From positions 1 through 56,051 of the forward strand of contig CAJQOM010000010.1 in assembly GCA_905479985.1 (NCBI GenBank): a DNA stretch of 56,051 bases, given 5' to 3'. Shown here in pieces: positions 16,951-25,969 of the stretch. Each line of letters begins with the position of its first letter. The stretch's first letter is position 1. The position numbers were made by a program, and so were the translations under genes. The stretch comes from an uncultured Gammaproteobacteria bacterium. Lineage in GTDB: Bacteria > Pseudomonadota > Gammaproteobacteria > Nitrosococcales > Methylophagaceae. The notes beneath the pieces are model-generated. The model had not been told where the DNA came from. It did no database searches and saw only the letters and a list, made by a program, of their open reading frames with translations.

Positions 16951-16982
16951 TTAGAACACCGAGCGACGTTTTAGAACACCGA
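16951..16982. repeat. Direct repeat TTAGAACACCGA x2 before pxpA
   Basis: The 12-bp sequence TTAGAACACCGA occurs at 16951-16962 and again at 16971-16982, a spacing of 20 bp or about two helical turns. It lies in the divergent promoter region between the SCO gene and pxpA. A regulator binding on one DNA face would fit. No known consensus is recognised. Confidence 0.5.
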
Positions 16983-17028
16983 ATAAAGATGTTTTCTAGA
17001 CTAAATCACATTTATAACAATAATTTAT

Positions 17029-17730
17029 ATGAAAGAGATGAGAAAACTAATTAATTGTGACCTAGGCGAATGTTTAGACCCTAACCCTGATGGTCAAATC
17101 ATGCCATTGATTAATCAAGCGAGTATTGCCTGTGGCGGACACGTTGGTGATAGTGACAGTATGAATAAAACAATTAAGTTAGCAAAGCAGCATCAGGTCA
17201 GTATTGGCGCCCATCCAAGTTACCCAGATAAAGTAAACTTTGGCCGGATTAGCATGCCAATGTCATTGACGGCATTATTCGATAGTATTCAACGACAAGT
17301 GAACACATTAGATGAGATATGCCAGCGACATGGGGTGAAATTAGACTATATCAAGCCGCATGGCGCTTTGTATCACGACATGATGCATCAAAATGATATT
17401 TTTGAATTATTGTGTGAGGTGATTAAAAACTCAAAGCAGGATTTAAAATTGATTGTACAAGCGGGTATCAATACACAGCACATGAAGACTGAGGCAGCAA
17501 AAAAGGGCATCTCACTTCAATTCGAAGCATTTGCCGATAGGGCATATCAAGGCACCCACTTAACACCACGCTCAGAACCAGGTGCTGTCCTTGCTACACC
17601 GCAAGAGATTGTAGATCAATACGACCAATTAGCTGAATCGACAGCGATGCAAATCGACACCATTTGCTTTCATTCCGATCATCCTCCCTCGGTGATAGCA
17701 TTACAGCATCTTAAGGCGGCTGCGTGTTAG
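17029..17730 (+). CDS. pxpA: 5-oxoprolinase subunit A (LamB/YcsF family)
   Basis: A 233-residue protein with the LamB/YcsF signature NCDLGECL...NQASIACGGHVGD near the N-terminus, and later GAHPSYPD, KPHGALYHDM and FADRAYQ. Together with PxpB and PxpC it cleaves 5-oxoproline (pyroglutamate) to glutamate with ATP in the cytoplasm, a housekeeping repair reaction. It is the first of three genes in the order A-B-C, overlapping pxpB by 7 bp. An ATG nine bases downstream is an alternative start. Confidence 0.93.
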   Translation: MKEMRKLINCDLGECLDPNPDGQIMPLINQASIACGGHVGDSDSMNKTIKLAKQHQVSIGAHPSYPDKVNFGRISMPMSLTALFDSIQRQVNTLDEICQRHGVKLDYIKPHGALYHDMMHQNDIFELLCEVIKNSKQDLKLIVQAGINTQHMKTEAAKKGISLQFEAFADRAYQGTHLTPRSEPGAVLATPQEIVDQYDQLAESTAMQIDTICFHSDHPPSVIALQHLKAAAC

Positions 17731-18407
17731 AGATTAAAATAGCTGGCGAAAATGCCATTATTATTTATCTCAGTGAGCAGGTATCTGAGCACACGATAGA
17801 TGACATTGCTTTTTTTACCGCTTTATTAAAACAAGAATTAGCTAACGTTATTATTGATGTTGTGCCGTCATATACCAGCTTGATGCTGTCCTATCGCTTG
17901 GACAAAATAGACCATGACACATTGTGTCATCAGATCAGAAAATTGATCGAAACCAACACCATAATGATTAAAATGAATCAGACTGAGGTGGTGGATATAC
18001 CCGTGTTATACGATAGTGATGTGGCGTTAGATTTAGCAGGTTATCTGCATGAAAAAAGTCTGAATTTAGACACGTTGATTCAATTACACACTGAACGTGA
18101 TTATCGGGTTCATGCCGTTGGTTTTAGCCCTGCTTTTGCTTACTTAGGAACAGTAGAGCCAAGGTTAGTGACGGCTCGACTATCGACACCGAGAATACAA
18201 GTCCCGGCTGGCAGTGTTGGCATTGCCGATAATCAAACAGCGGTTTACCCGATTGCTTCGTCAGGCGGTTGGAAAATCATCGGCCGAACACCATTAGACT
18301 TGTCATTGACTAATCCCGACAATATCAATCTTTTTAAACTGGGTGATAAAGTACGTTTTAGGTCAATTGAATTGGCTGAATATTTGGCGTTAGGCGGTCA
18401 AATATGA
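17724..18407 (+). CDS. pxpB: 5-oxoprolinase subunit B (KipI-like)
   Basis: A 227-residue PxpB/KipI family protein with the motif HAVGFSPAFAYLG and RIQVPAGSVGIADNQTAVYP followed by GGWKIIGRTP, all characteristic. With PxpC it forms the phosphorylating part of 5-oxoprolinase. It starts at GTG 17724 inside the end of pxpA and overlaps pxpC by ATGA, so the three products are translationally coupled. Confidence 0.93.
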   Translation: MLEIKIAGENAIIIYLSEQVSEHTIDDIAFFTALLKQELANVIIDVVPSYTSLMLSYRLDKIDHDTLCHQIRKLIETNTIMIKMNQTEVVDIPVLYDSDVALDLAGYLHEKSLNLDTLIQLHTERDYRVHAVGFSPAFAYLGTVEPRLVTARLSTPRIQVPAGSVGIADNQTAVYPIASSGGWKIIGRTPLDLSLTNPDNINLFKLGDKVRFRSIELAEYLALGGQI

Positions 18408-19324
18408 GCTTTAGGATAATTAAACCCGGCTTTTTAGCAACAGTACAAGATACAGGACGATACGGCTATGCCGACAGGGGAGTAAGCCAATCAGGTGTGG
18501 CGGATGAACATGCCTATCACTGGGCAAACCGTCTACTGGATAATCATGTTAATGATGCCGTCGTTGAAGTCACCATAGGTAACTGCGAATGGCAGGCATT
18601 AGACGATATGGAAATCGTCATAACCGGTGCTGACTTAGGCTTTACGATCGAGGGTAAGGCAATACCGCTTTGGCAAACACTATTGATCAAACAAGATCAG
18701 GTAATACGATGTGATTCTGCGGGGCAACAAGGTTCAGGGATACGAGCCGTGATAGCGGTTAAAGGTGGCTTTCAAACTGAGCCACAATTTGGCTCACGGG
18801 CGGTTAATTTACGTGAGCAGATGGGGCAAGCCCTTCAAGCAGGTGAGTCGATAATGACTTTACCGCTGACGATCGAGGCCAGAACAAGACGAGCGATACC
18901 CTATTATTATAAGCCCGATTATCAGGAACCCTTGATCTTGAGGTTGATACCAAGCTATCAGTATGAATTATTTACCCAAGAACAAAAAGGCACTGTATTA
19001 GGCCAACAATATGTCATCAACTCTGCATCAGATAGAACAGGCTGTCGTCTTCATGGACAAGCAGTTCAAGATGTCCCAAGTAAAATGGTGTCAGAAGGCA
19101 TTGCCTATGGCAGTGTTGAAATGACCACCGATGGCCAACCGATTATCTTATTAAAAGACCGGCCAACAATCGGCGGTTACCCAAAAATAGGCACGGTATT
19201 GTCACTTGATTTAGCCAAGCTAGCGCAGAGGCAAGCGGGCACACAAATCAAATTTGAGTTAATTACGTTAGAACAAGCCCAACAACAACGCAGACAATTT
19301 AATACCTTTTTTGGTATTCGTTAA
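18404..19324 (+). CDS. pxpC: 5-oxoprolinase subunit C (KipA/biotin-dependent carboxyltransferase-like)
   Basis: A 306-residue PxpC/KipA family protein with the N-terminal GFLATVQDTGRYGYADRGVSQSG and later SDRTGCRLHG, MVSEGIAYGSVEMTTDGQPIILLKDRPTIGGYPKIG, diagnostic for the family. It is the last gene of the pxpABC operon. A possible weak hairpin (AACGAGC...GCTCGTT, 19322-19352) lies over its stop, before the convergent MATE gene. Confidence 0.93.
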   Translation: MSFRIIKPGFLATVQDTGRYGYADRGVSQSGVADEHAYHWANRLLDNHVNDAVVEVTIGNCEWQALDDMEIVITGADLGFTIEGKAIPLWQTLLIKQDQVIRCDSAGQQGSGIRAVIAVKGGFQTEPQFGSRAVNLREQMGQALQAGESIMTLPLTIEARTRRAIPYYYKPDYQEPLILRLIPSYQYELFTQEQKGTVLGQQYVINSASDRTGCRLHGQAVQDVPSKMVSEGIAYGSVEMTTDGQPIILLKDRPTIGGYPKIGTVLSLDLAKLAQRQAGTQIKFELITLEQAQQQRRQFNTFFGIR

Positions 19325-19376
19325 CGAGCCAAATTGTAACTACTTGCTCGTTGTTATGCTTAAGCAGTAATAAACG

Positions 19377-20720
19377 TTAAGCGTCTTGTTGAAACTGTAC
19401 TGCTTGCTTGACTCGACCGCGCATATGGACAAACTGTAAGCTGACAGTTAACCAACTGGCAATGGCAATAGACCACCAGATACCGAAGATATCCGTGTCC
19501 AAAATAACCAGTGCAAAGGCAATAAATAACGACGGTAACACCAATTGTCTGACGAGATTAAAGTACATCGGAACAGTCGCTTGTTTCATGCCTTGCAACA
19601 CCGCCCCTGATACAAAGGACAGCACATAAGCGGGAAGAATAATGGCTTCAACACGTAAATAACCGACGCCAGTTTCAATGATATTGGGGTCATCAGTAAA
19701 TAAAGAAATCAACGGCCGTGCAAAAACGAAGACCAAAACGCCACCCAACACCATCATGGCCGTGCCTATTTTAATTGAGTCGGCCGCGACTTTTTCCATT
19801 CGTTGAAACTGTCTCGCACCATAGTTAACGCTGACCAAAGACAACACGGCGATATTAATGCCAACGGTGGGCAGCAGCACTAATTGTTCAATGCGTAGCG
19901 CAATGCCTAAGCCGGCAACCGCATCTTCACCGAAACGGGCCACAGCAGAGGTGACAATGATCGACCCTAAGGCAATCAGGAACATATTGGTACTGGCGGG
20001 TAAGGATTGATTAAACAAAGCCTTATATTGTGTCCAATTAGGGATTAAATGGTGCCAGTTTAAACAATAGCCTAATTGGCTGCGTTTGACTTTCCAGGTG
20101 AGATAAACCGCACTGCCTAATTGGGTTAATGCGGTGGCTGCAGCTAAGCCATAGACACCCCAGCCGAAACCAAACATCAATAAAGGATCGAGTGCGATAT
20201 TGGCTAGAAAAGCCACAATCAAGCTATTCCGAAAGCTGGTGGTATCGCCCAATGAATTTAAAATACCATTGGCCGCCATGGCGTGAGCAGAAAAAGCCAA
20301 AGTGGGTAAAATAATCGACAAATAGCTTAAAGCATCGTTGAGATAAGCGCCTTCAGCACCCATAAGGGAAAACAGATCAGAGGCAAAAAATAAAACAATG
20401 AAGCCAATGAGAATAGCCGACAACCATGCGAATGAAAGTGCCTGTCCCGCTATTTGTTCAGCTAAATCTTGCCGCCCCTCGCCACGGGCATTGCCGACTA
20501 GGGCATTTGTACCTTGACCGACACCAATCGATACCGCAATACCCATAAAGTAAATAGGTGCTGCCAATGAAATACCAGCCAATGCAGTTGATGACAACAT
20601 ACCGGCATAGAAATTATCGACAATGTAGTACATCGTATTAAAAAACATGCCGATACTCGCGGGTACGGCAATTTTTTTGAGTAAATGTGGAATAGGGTCT
20701 TTCGTGAGATCCAAGCGCAT
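19377..20720 (-). CDS. MATE family efflux transporter
   Basis: A 447-residue, 12-helix MATE transporter with repeated halves. PIPHLLKKIAVPASIGMFFNTMYYIVDNFYAG starts the first, and GQGTNALVGNARGEGR is the typical loop after the third helix. The second half repeats the pattern with NYGARQFQRMEKV. It belongs to the NorM/DinF-like group that exports organic cations or drugs against Na+ or H+. The substrate is not predictable. It is transcribed alone. Confidence 0.88.
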   Translation of the reverse strand: MRLDLTKDPIPHLLKKIAVPASIGMFFNTMYYIVDNFYAGMLSSTALAGISLAAPIYFMGIAVSIGVGQGTNALVGNARGEGRQDLAEQIAGQALSFAWLSAILIGFIVLFFASDLFSLMGAEGAYLNDALSYLSIILPTLAFSAHAMAANGILNSLGDTTSFRNSLIVAFLANIALDPLLMFGFGWGVYGLAAATALTQLGSAVYLTWKVKRSQLGYCLNWHHLIPNWTQYKALFNQSLPASTNMFLIALGSIIVTSAVARFGEDAVAGLGIALRIEQLVLLPTVGINIAVLSLVSVNYGARQFQRMEKVAADSIKIGTAMMVLGGVLVFVFARPLISLFTDDPNIIETGVGYLRVEAIILPAYVLSFVSGAVLQGMKQATVPMYFNLVRQLVLPSLFIAFALVILDTDIFGIWWSIAIASWLTVSLQFVHMRGRVKQAVQFQQDA

Positions 20721-20830
20721 TCCTAAATAATGGGAGACAGGAAAATCACATCTAAATACTGAATGATTATTAACTGTGAGTGTGCCGTTAAATTATAGCT
20801 TGTCTTGGAAGGGGGTGCCGGTATAAACGT

Positions 20831-20860
20831 TTAGCCACCCAAACGCAGTTGGGTGACTAA
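20831..20860 (-). terminator. Hairpin after the haloperoxidase gene
   Basis: A stem of TTAG-x-CACCCAA (20831-20842) and TTGGGTG-x-CTAA (20849-20860) with a six-base loop, one mismatch in twelve pairs. It lies 20 bases past the haloperoxidase stop on the minus strand. A U-tract is weak, so it may be an imperfect terminator or mRNA-stabilising hairpin. Confidence 0.55.
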
Positions 20861-20879
20861 GCGAATAAAAGTTAGAACA

Positions 20880-22664
20880 TTAAATTCTAATAGCGCCCCC
20901 ATCAAATAATGGCACGGTCATAGAAAAGTTTTCACCATAGGTTAACTTTTGCTCTTCAAGAATACCCAGAGCAATTTTCTCTCCCATACGTAAAGACTCA
21001 ATATAATCTGTGAAATAATGTACACCGGCCCAATCGCGACCAATGGCAATATTAGAAGCGAGCTTATTAAGCTCACCTTCAATGGTTAACGTGCCGTTTG
21101 TCACAGGCGTTGTAACCAACTTCGAGCCATCAGAAGTAGGAACAAATGCCGTCGTATCGTTACCGGCAAGCGTAAGCGGATGTTTATGATCAAAAAAAGC
21201 TTTAAGAACTGTGACACACGCCCCGGCCACAGTGGCATGTCCTGCGCCATAAGCAGGATGCATAGGGGAACCCTCGCAAAAAGCCATGGGGAGTAAATAA
21301 TTTCCATGTTTTAAACAAGTATCTTTAGGGTTTTTCTTATCGACTAAACTTAGAATAGGCTTGAGTGCATCAACCATGGTGTCGAGCTCAGCGACGTCGA
21401 GTTCCTTGTGTTTTGAGAGCCTAGCAGCCAATACTTCAGGCCGCATGCGACGATGAATATTAAATTTCTGGTAACGAACTGCTTTCAAAGCGCGTGTTGC
21501 GACTTCTGTCACCAAAGATAAAATATGAGGGCCCCCGAAATGGGCGAAGCTTTGCTGGTGATCGATGTAGTCTGGCCGTTGAAAAGGCAGGTCTGGATCA
21601 AAGGGTGTACCTTCACCTAAAAGAATCAAACAGGCATTTAGATATGCTTCATAAAGTGCATCGTAATGGACGTAAGTGGCCAAATCACGGGGTGTCGTAA
21701 TAAACCGATAGGCCTCGGTTTTTTTACAGACATAACTTTCTAAACCGCCTAAATTAGCACCATCTTGAACATCCAGCCATTCTTTCCAGTTGGTCATGTG
21801 ATCATCACATGGCGTGGCATGACGTACTCTTTGGTCAGCACGAATCGCACCATAGGCAATGTAACCATCATCAGCTTTATGAATGGCATCCATGCCATTA
21901 ATTCCTTTATTACCCGCTAGCAGAAACTGGGAGATATAAGGCCCAATATTGTCGCCAGCAGTGATACCACGAAAGGCATTTTGTCCGGTTAACGTCGCAC
22001 GTTTCCGTTTCACCTCATTGGTATCTAACAAGCAGCAATCATCAGATTTAAACCACGCTAATTTATTGAGCTCTTTAAGTGCTGTTTTTACGGTTAATGG
22101 ACGACCGGAACCATAACTGGGTTTGCAAGAAACCTTGCCAGATTCATCGGTGATATCAGTGAAGGGAACATCTCTTAGCAGGGCTTGAACATAAACTTCT
22201 CCCATCTCAGCAATGAGCTCATTACTCCCTAAAACTGGGGCAGGTGGCATCGTAACGGCCTGAGCATCAGGCCCTTCTAAGTCAAAAGTATTTCCTGCTC
22301 CTTGGCTTTCCCATGCACGCACTTTAGCTTTATGTTTTTTAGCCTTGCTAGAGCGCCAAACTGGACTGCCAGGCGTACCAGCAATCGGGCCAAGAGGCGT
22401 ATCGATAAAGTCACGTGGATCACCACTATCAATACCTTTAACAAATCGCTGGAAGTCATCGGGGTTTAAAACAAGCCCTGTATCATCATCATGCGGCATG
22501 CCCTTAGTAAAACTGGCCAAATAGGAAGGCTTGTTTCCAGTGACTGAACGAAATTTGTGTTCATCACCATTGGCAATATGATCTGGGTGAACGCGCGTAT
22601 AAGCTATATCGGCTGCTGAAAGACGTATTCTGCGTGCTTCTTGCTTTCTATCATTGTTATTCAT
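20880..22664 (-). CDS. Vanadium-dependent haloperoxidase (bromoperoxidase-like)
   Basis: A 594-residue protein of the vanadium haloperoxidase / PAP2 superfamily. The three vanadate-site blocks are in order: KFNIHRRMRPE (about 401-411), SPMHPAYGAGHATVAGA (about 460-476) and NIAIGRDWAGVHYFTD (about 537-552). The spacing and HRRxRPE resemble algal and cyanobacterial bromoperoxidases, which oxidise bromide or iodide with H2O2. The serine that precedes Gly-His in algal enzymes seems to be Ala here, so halide activity is uncertain. No signal peptide is obvious. It has an upstream alpha/beta hydrolase gene on the same strand with 236 bases between. Confidence 0.85.
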   Translation of the reverse strand: MNNNDRKQEARRIRLSAADIAYTRVHPDHIANGDEHKFRSVTGNKPSYLASFTKGMPHDDDTGLVLNPDDFQRFVKGIDSGDPRDFIDTPLGPIAGTPGSPVWRSSKAKKHKAKVRAWESQGAGNTFDLEGPDAQAVTMPPAPVLGSNELIAEMGEVYVQALLRDVPFTDITDESGKVSCKPSYGSGRPLTVKTALKELNKLAWFKSDDCCLLDTNEVKRKRATLTGQNAFRGITAGDNIGPYISQFLLAGNKGINGMDAIHKADDGYIAYGAIRADQRVRHATPCDDHMTNWKEWLDVQDGANLGGLESYVCKKTEAYRFITTPRDLATYVHYDALYEAYLNACLILLGEGTPFDPDLPFQRPDYIDHQQSFAHFGGPHILSLVTEVATRALKAVRYQKFNIHRRMRPEVLAARLSKHKELDVAELDTMVDALKPILSLVDKKNPKDTCLKHGNYLLPMAFCEGSPMHPAYGAGHATVAGACVTVLKAFFDHKHPLTLAGNDTTAFVPTSDGSKLVTTPVTNGTLTIEGELNKLASNIAIGRDWAGVHYFTDYIESLRMGEKIALGILEEQKLTYGENFSMTVPLFDGGAIRI

Positions 22665-22857
22665 TTATCTCTCCGTAGAAATGAGGTGTATCTAAAACAA
22701 TGGATATGCGTGCAGCACCGCTTTCCCTTCACAGGATGCGAATAAAGATAACAAGGTTGAATCGTAAATTAAGGCGTGTCCATTTAGTTAAGCAATGTTA
22801 CTCAAAATCCATTTATGCCTTATTCAAAGAAATATGAATAAGACAGGTAAAACTATT

Positions 22858-22873
22858 TCATACCGCGGTATGA
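22858..22873. promoter_or_regulatory. Perfect 16-bp palindrome upstream of the haloperoxidase gene
   Basis: TCATACCGCGGTATGA is its own reverse complement. It lies between the hydrolase stop and the haloperoxidase start (about 190 bp upstream of the latter), beside a GC-rich CCCCC/GGGGG hairpin at 22882-22896. It could be an operator for a dimeric regulator or part of a terminator. No known consensus was matched. Confidence 0.45.
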
Positions 22874-22900
22874 GCGTCAATCCCCCACTTTGGGGGTGAT

Positions 22901-23875
22901 TTAATCTCGAATAATGGAAGAACGCCGGAATTCATCTTCGGGATAAACACGGCCAACTTCTAAACAGTCAAAAATATGATTAAAGACTTTTCCTGGTGTG
23001 CCACTGCGTTTACCGGAGCGAAAATAGGAATGGCCTTTTGGCATATCGTAACTATTGTTCACGTCATCACAGTCGATGCTATAAACATTTTTAGGTGTTT
23101 TATCAATATCTTCAGGGCCGGTATGACCAAGGCGTCGCGACGCAATTTTATTTTTCAGATTAGAAGCCTTACTGGCTCGAAGCGCCAAATCATCAGAAGC
23201 ATGGTAAACCACGACATTACGAGAAGCATGACAAATCAATTCGCCCGGTTCACCGTCATGCAAAGTTTCATTCACCACATCAGCCGCCACTAAAAAAGTA
23301 TTACGGAATAACATCGGTAAGCCTTTCGGCAAATCATATTGATGCCAAGCCGACAGGGTCTGTCTTAGCACTCGGTTACCCATAGAATGTGCCAAAACAT
23401 TAATGCGTTTAAGACACGGGTCTTCCTCAGGGTTAAATTTCTCGGAGCTGCGCCATGCTAAGAACTTTTCCAATACGCGCGAGAAAGAAAAAGCACTTTG
23501 GTCAGCTGCTTTTTGATCATCCCAATAATCTTTCACAATGCCTAAATCATTATCACAAGGCCAGATAATGGGGATCACGAGTACTTCATTTTGTTTTTTC
23601 TTATCACACAGCTTTTGAAACTCGCTCGCACCTTCAAACACCATCTCAGGCAAATTAGAAAAGCCATGAATGTAAATCAGAATTTGGCGATATTTGGACT
23701 CTTTTAAGCGGGTCAGGAATTCGATACTGCCAATTTCAGTATGCGTTTCATTATTCCCAGTCTCACAAAAAAACACCGAATTGCTGGCGGCATTATTATC
23801 AAGATCAAAAGTGAAATTGCGACCAATCCGAGTGCGAATACTTTGATCAGGAAAACGATTAGTAATAAATAACAT
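22901..23875 (-). CDS. Alpha/beta hydrolase (DUF900-like)
   Basis: A 324-residue soluble protein with an alpha/beta-hydrolase core. YRQILIYIHGFSN gives the oxyanion strand-loop. VLAHSMGNRVL is the nucleophile elbow (Ser in A-H-S-M-G), and VVYHASDDLAL and GHSYF probably contribute the acid and base. It resembles the DUF900 group of uncharacterised hydrolases. No signal peptide is seen. It is immediately upstream of, and codirectional with, the vanadium haloperoxidase, so a joint role is possible but unproven. Confidence 0.75.
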   Translation of the reverse strand: MLFITNRFPDQSIRTRIGRNFTFDLDNNAASNSVFFCETGNNETHTEIGSIEFLTRLKESKYRQILIYIHGFSNLPEMVFEGASEFQKLCDKKKQNEVLVIPIIWPCDNDLGIVKDYWDDQKAADQSAFSFSRVLEKFLAWRSSEKFNPEEDPCLKRINVLAHSMGNRVLRQTLSAWHQYDLPKGLPMLFRNTFLVAADVVNETLHDGEPGELICHASRNVVVYHASDDLALRASKASNLKNKIASRRLGHTGPEDIDKTPKNVYSIDCDDVNNSYDMPKGHSYFRSGKRSGTPGKVFNHIFDCLEVGRVYPEDEFRRSSIIRD

Positions 23876-23966
23876 CTAGACTCCCTCCAGAGATGTGAAT
23901 TAAATCGTACGGTTTAATTCTAAATCTAATGAAGTGAGTAAATCAAGACTAGTGTAAAAAGAGGTT

Positions 23967-24377
23967 TTATGAAGGGTGTGATATAAATTCTTCGGGTAAG
24001 CGCTCAATAGTATCCAATGGCGTTACGAGAAGGTCATGATGGTTGAGTGCAATACCATTACCAGCATTTTTTTGGACGAGTGAGGTCAACATTTCAAGAT
24101 CGATTTGGCCGTGTTGGGTCAGGTTTTTCAGTTCATCGTTATCTAAGGAAGCCCTGCGACCGCCGGGTAAGTAAATTGTCCCATAACTAAAATCAACGGC
24201 AAAAGCGATGACGCCAGGGATAAAAAAGAACAGCAGCCCTATACCATCAAGTACCACAATAGCGGGATCAATATGTCCGCCCGTTTGGCCTTTACGTTCA
24301 GGGTGAAGCAATGTGCCACAGCCTGTTAAGTTTGCAAGAAGACTAAGCAATAATAATGAGAGAGTGAAAAACTTCAT
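23967..24377 (-). CDS. Small lipoprotein with hydrophobic core segment
   Basis: A 136-residue protein with a lipoprotein signal: a hydrophobic N-terminus then the lipobox LTGC (Cys-20). Next come GTLLHPERKGQ, a hydrophobic segment VVLDGIGLLFFFIPGVIAFAVDFS (about 41-64) and YGTIYLPGG. The same layout recurs in uncharacterised proteobacterial lipoproteins. Function is unknown. It is probably transcribed alone and lies 91 bases downstream of the hydrolase start region. Confidence 0.75.
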   Translation of the reverse strand: MKFFTLSLLLLSLLANLTGCGTLLHPERKGQTGGHIDPAIVVLDGIGLLFFFIPGVIAFAVDFSYGTIYLPGGRRASLDNDELKNLTQHGQIDLEMLTSLVQKNAGNGIALNHHDLLVTPLDTIERLPEEFISHPS

Positions 24378-24488
24378 GATCTAGCCTATAGAAATGCTGG
24401 CATAACAGCTTATCAAGTATATTGTTGGCGAAACTTGTCAGAAGTCACAGTTTTCTAGCTTTAGTCAAAGGTGAGTATTTTGTAATAA

Positions 24489-25130
24489 TTAGCTCAAAGG
24501 TGCTGAGGGGATTGTGATTGGAATCAACACTTCATTACGACGCAAAAACCAAGGTGTGAAGGGGGCATTATATCTGGCCCAAATAGCCTCGCCATTGGCT
24601 TCATAATGAGATTGTTTAATCCAGTTTTCTAATGCTATTTTATGTTCTAAATAATTAGATTCACTCCAAAAACCGGAATAACGAATCGCTGCAACCGTTT
24701 GGCTGGCAACTTGGCGTAACACAACACGCTTATCATTAGGTGTCGGTAAAGTGTCGATGGTGTACGAGTCGGGCATCATAAAGCTAACAGCCCAGCCAGA
24801 TTCTGCCTTTTGTTGGCCGACGGGCGCCGTCATCGCAATAGCTTCGCCAGCAGTTTGTTGTCCAACCGGCGCCGTCATCGCGATGTCTGATTGGGATGCA
24901 TTATTCCCTGAGATATAACCAAACAATGGCTTAAAGGCTTGATTACCTGCTTCTTCTATATCACCATTAACCAGCGTTTCGGCCACGATATGGGCTACGT
25001 AACCGCGAACCTCAATATCATTGTCCTTGGAAATAACATCATATTTTGCTTCTTCAATAGCCATAGCGGTAGTCGTTGATAAAGCGATGATTAATAATAT
25101 CGGGAAGTGAGCGTATTTTAACTGAGTCAT
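24489..25130 (-). CDS. SOUL family haem-binding-like protein, exported
   Basis: A 213-residue SOUL domain protein with an N-terminal signal peptide (cleavage likely after TAMA, residue 24). Family features are YDVISKDNDIEVRGY, a SDIAMTAPV motif, VSFMMP, and a C-terminal WFLRRNEVLIPI. The motif IAMTAPVGQQ occurs twice in tandem (83-92 and 98-107, period 15). Bacterial SOUL proteins are thought to bind haem or another tetrapyrrole, but this is not proved here. It is a single gene, divergent from ung. Confidence 0.85.
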   Translation of the reverse strand: MTQLKYAHFPILLIIALSTTTAMAIEEAKYDVISKDNDIEVRGYVAHIVAETLVNGDIEEAGNQAFKPLFGYISGNNASQSDIAMTAPVGQQTAGEAIAMTAPVGQQKAESGWAVSFMMPDSYTIDTLPTPNDKRVVLRQVASQTVAAIRYSGFWSESNYLEHKIALENWIKQSHYEANGEAIWARYNAPFTPWFLRRNEVLIPITIPSAPLS

Positions 25131-25275
25131 ATAGCACCAAATTGAAGGCTAAAAAGAAGGTAGCGTTCATTATTGACCTACAATGAAGCAGTAAGTTTTT
25201 CTCGCAGTCGAAATGACGATAAAATAAATTATTTAACCGCGTGATAATCAACCCAAAGAATCGATAGAGAAAGCC

Positions 25276-25965
25276 ATGGCCTTAGACAATGCCCCAAGCT
25301 GGCAAGCAAAACTAGCCCAAGAGTTTGAATTACCTTATATGCAAGCCTTAAAGGCATTTCTGCAAGCGGAAAAAGATCAAAATAAGATTGTTTATCCGCA
25401 CGTCTCAAATTGGTTTCATGCCCTAGAAACAACACCATTAGATGAAGTTAAAGTCGTCATTTTAGGCCAAGACCCCTATCACCAGCCAGGACAAGCCCAT
25501 GGCCTATGCTTCTCTGTCCAACCTGGTGTTAAAGTCCCGCCGTCACTAGTTAATATTTATAAAGAACTGGCAACAGATATCGGCATTGAAATTCCTAATC
25601 ATGGCTATTTAGAAAGTTGGGCCAAACAAGGCGTGTTATTACTCAATGCAGTATTAACGGTAGAAGACTCAAACGCCAATGCCCACCAAGGCAAAGGCTG
25701 GGAACAATTTACCGATAAAATCATCAGCATTGTCAATGAACATGGTGACAATGTCGTCTTCATGTTGTGGGGCAGTTATGCCCAGAAAAAAGGCACGATG
25801 ATTGATGATAAAAAACATCTGGTTTTAAAAGCACCACATCCATCACCCTTATCAGCTTATCGCGGTTTCTTCGGCTGCCAGCATTTTAGTCAGGCCAATA
25901 GCAACTTAGAACAAAATGGCAAAAGCCAAATCGATTGGGCCTTGCCTAAATCGAACGAGTTATAA
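25276..25965 (+). CDS. ung: Uracil-DNA glycosylase
   Basis: A 229-residue family 1 uracil-DNA glycosylase that removes uracil from DNA in base excision repair. Signatures: [18 protein letters not shown] (catalytic Asp, water-activating loop) near residue 65, [11 protein letters not shown], and [13 protein letters not shown] with the catalytic His. The length is typical. It converges with ppc, only 4 bases apart, with no visible terminator between. Confidence 0.95.
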   Translation: MALDNAPSWQAKLAQEFELPYMQALKAFLQAEKDQNKIVYPHVSNWFHALETTPLDEVKVVILGQDPYHQPGQAHGLCFSVQPGVKVPPSLVNIYKELATDIGIEIPNHGYLESWAKQGVLLLNAVLTVEDSNANAHQGKGWEQFTDKIISIVNEHGDNVVFMLWGSYAQKKGTMIDDKKHLVLKAPHPSPLSAYRGFFGCQHFSQANSNLEQNGKSQIDWALPKSNEL

Positions 25966-25969
25966 TGCC

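Noticed and set aside
19322-19352. Hairpin AACGAGC...GCTCGTT as a terminator after pxpC
   Set aside because: The 17-base loop and absent T-run make it weak; not listed as a feature.
22751-22800. TAACAAGG sequence as a third attC-like site
   Set aside because: No matching GGCGTTA end or nested inner arms follow, so only one arm resembles attC.
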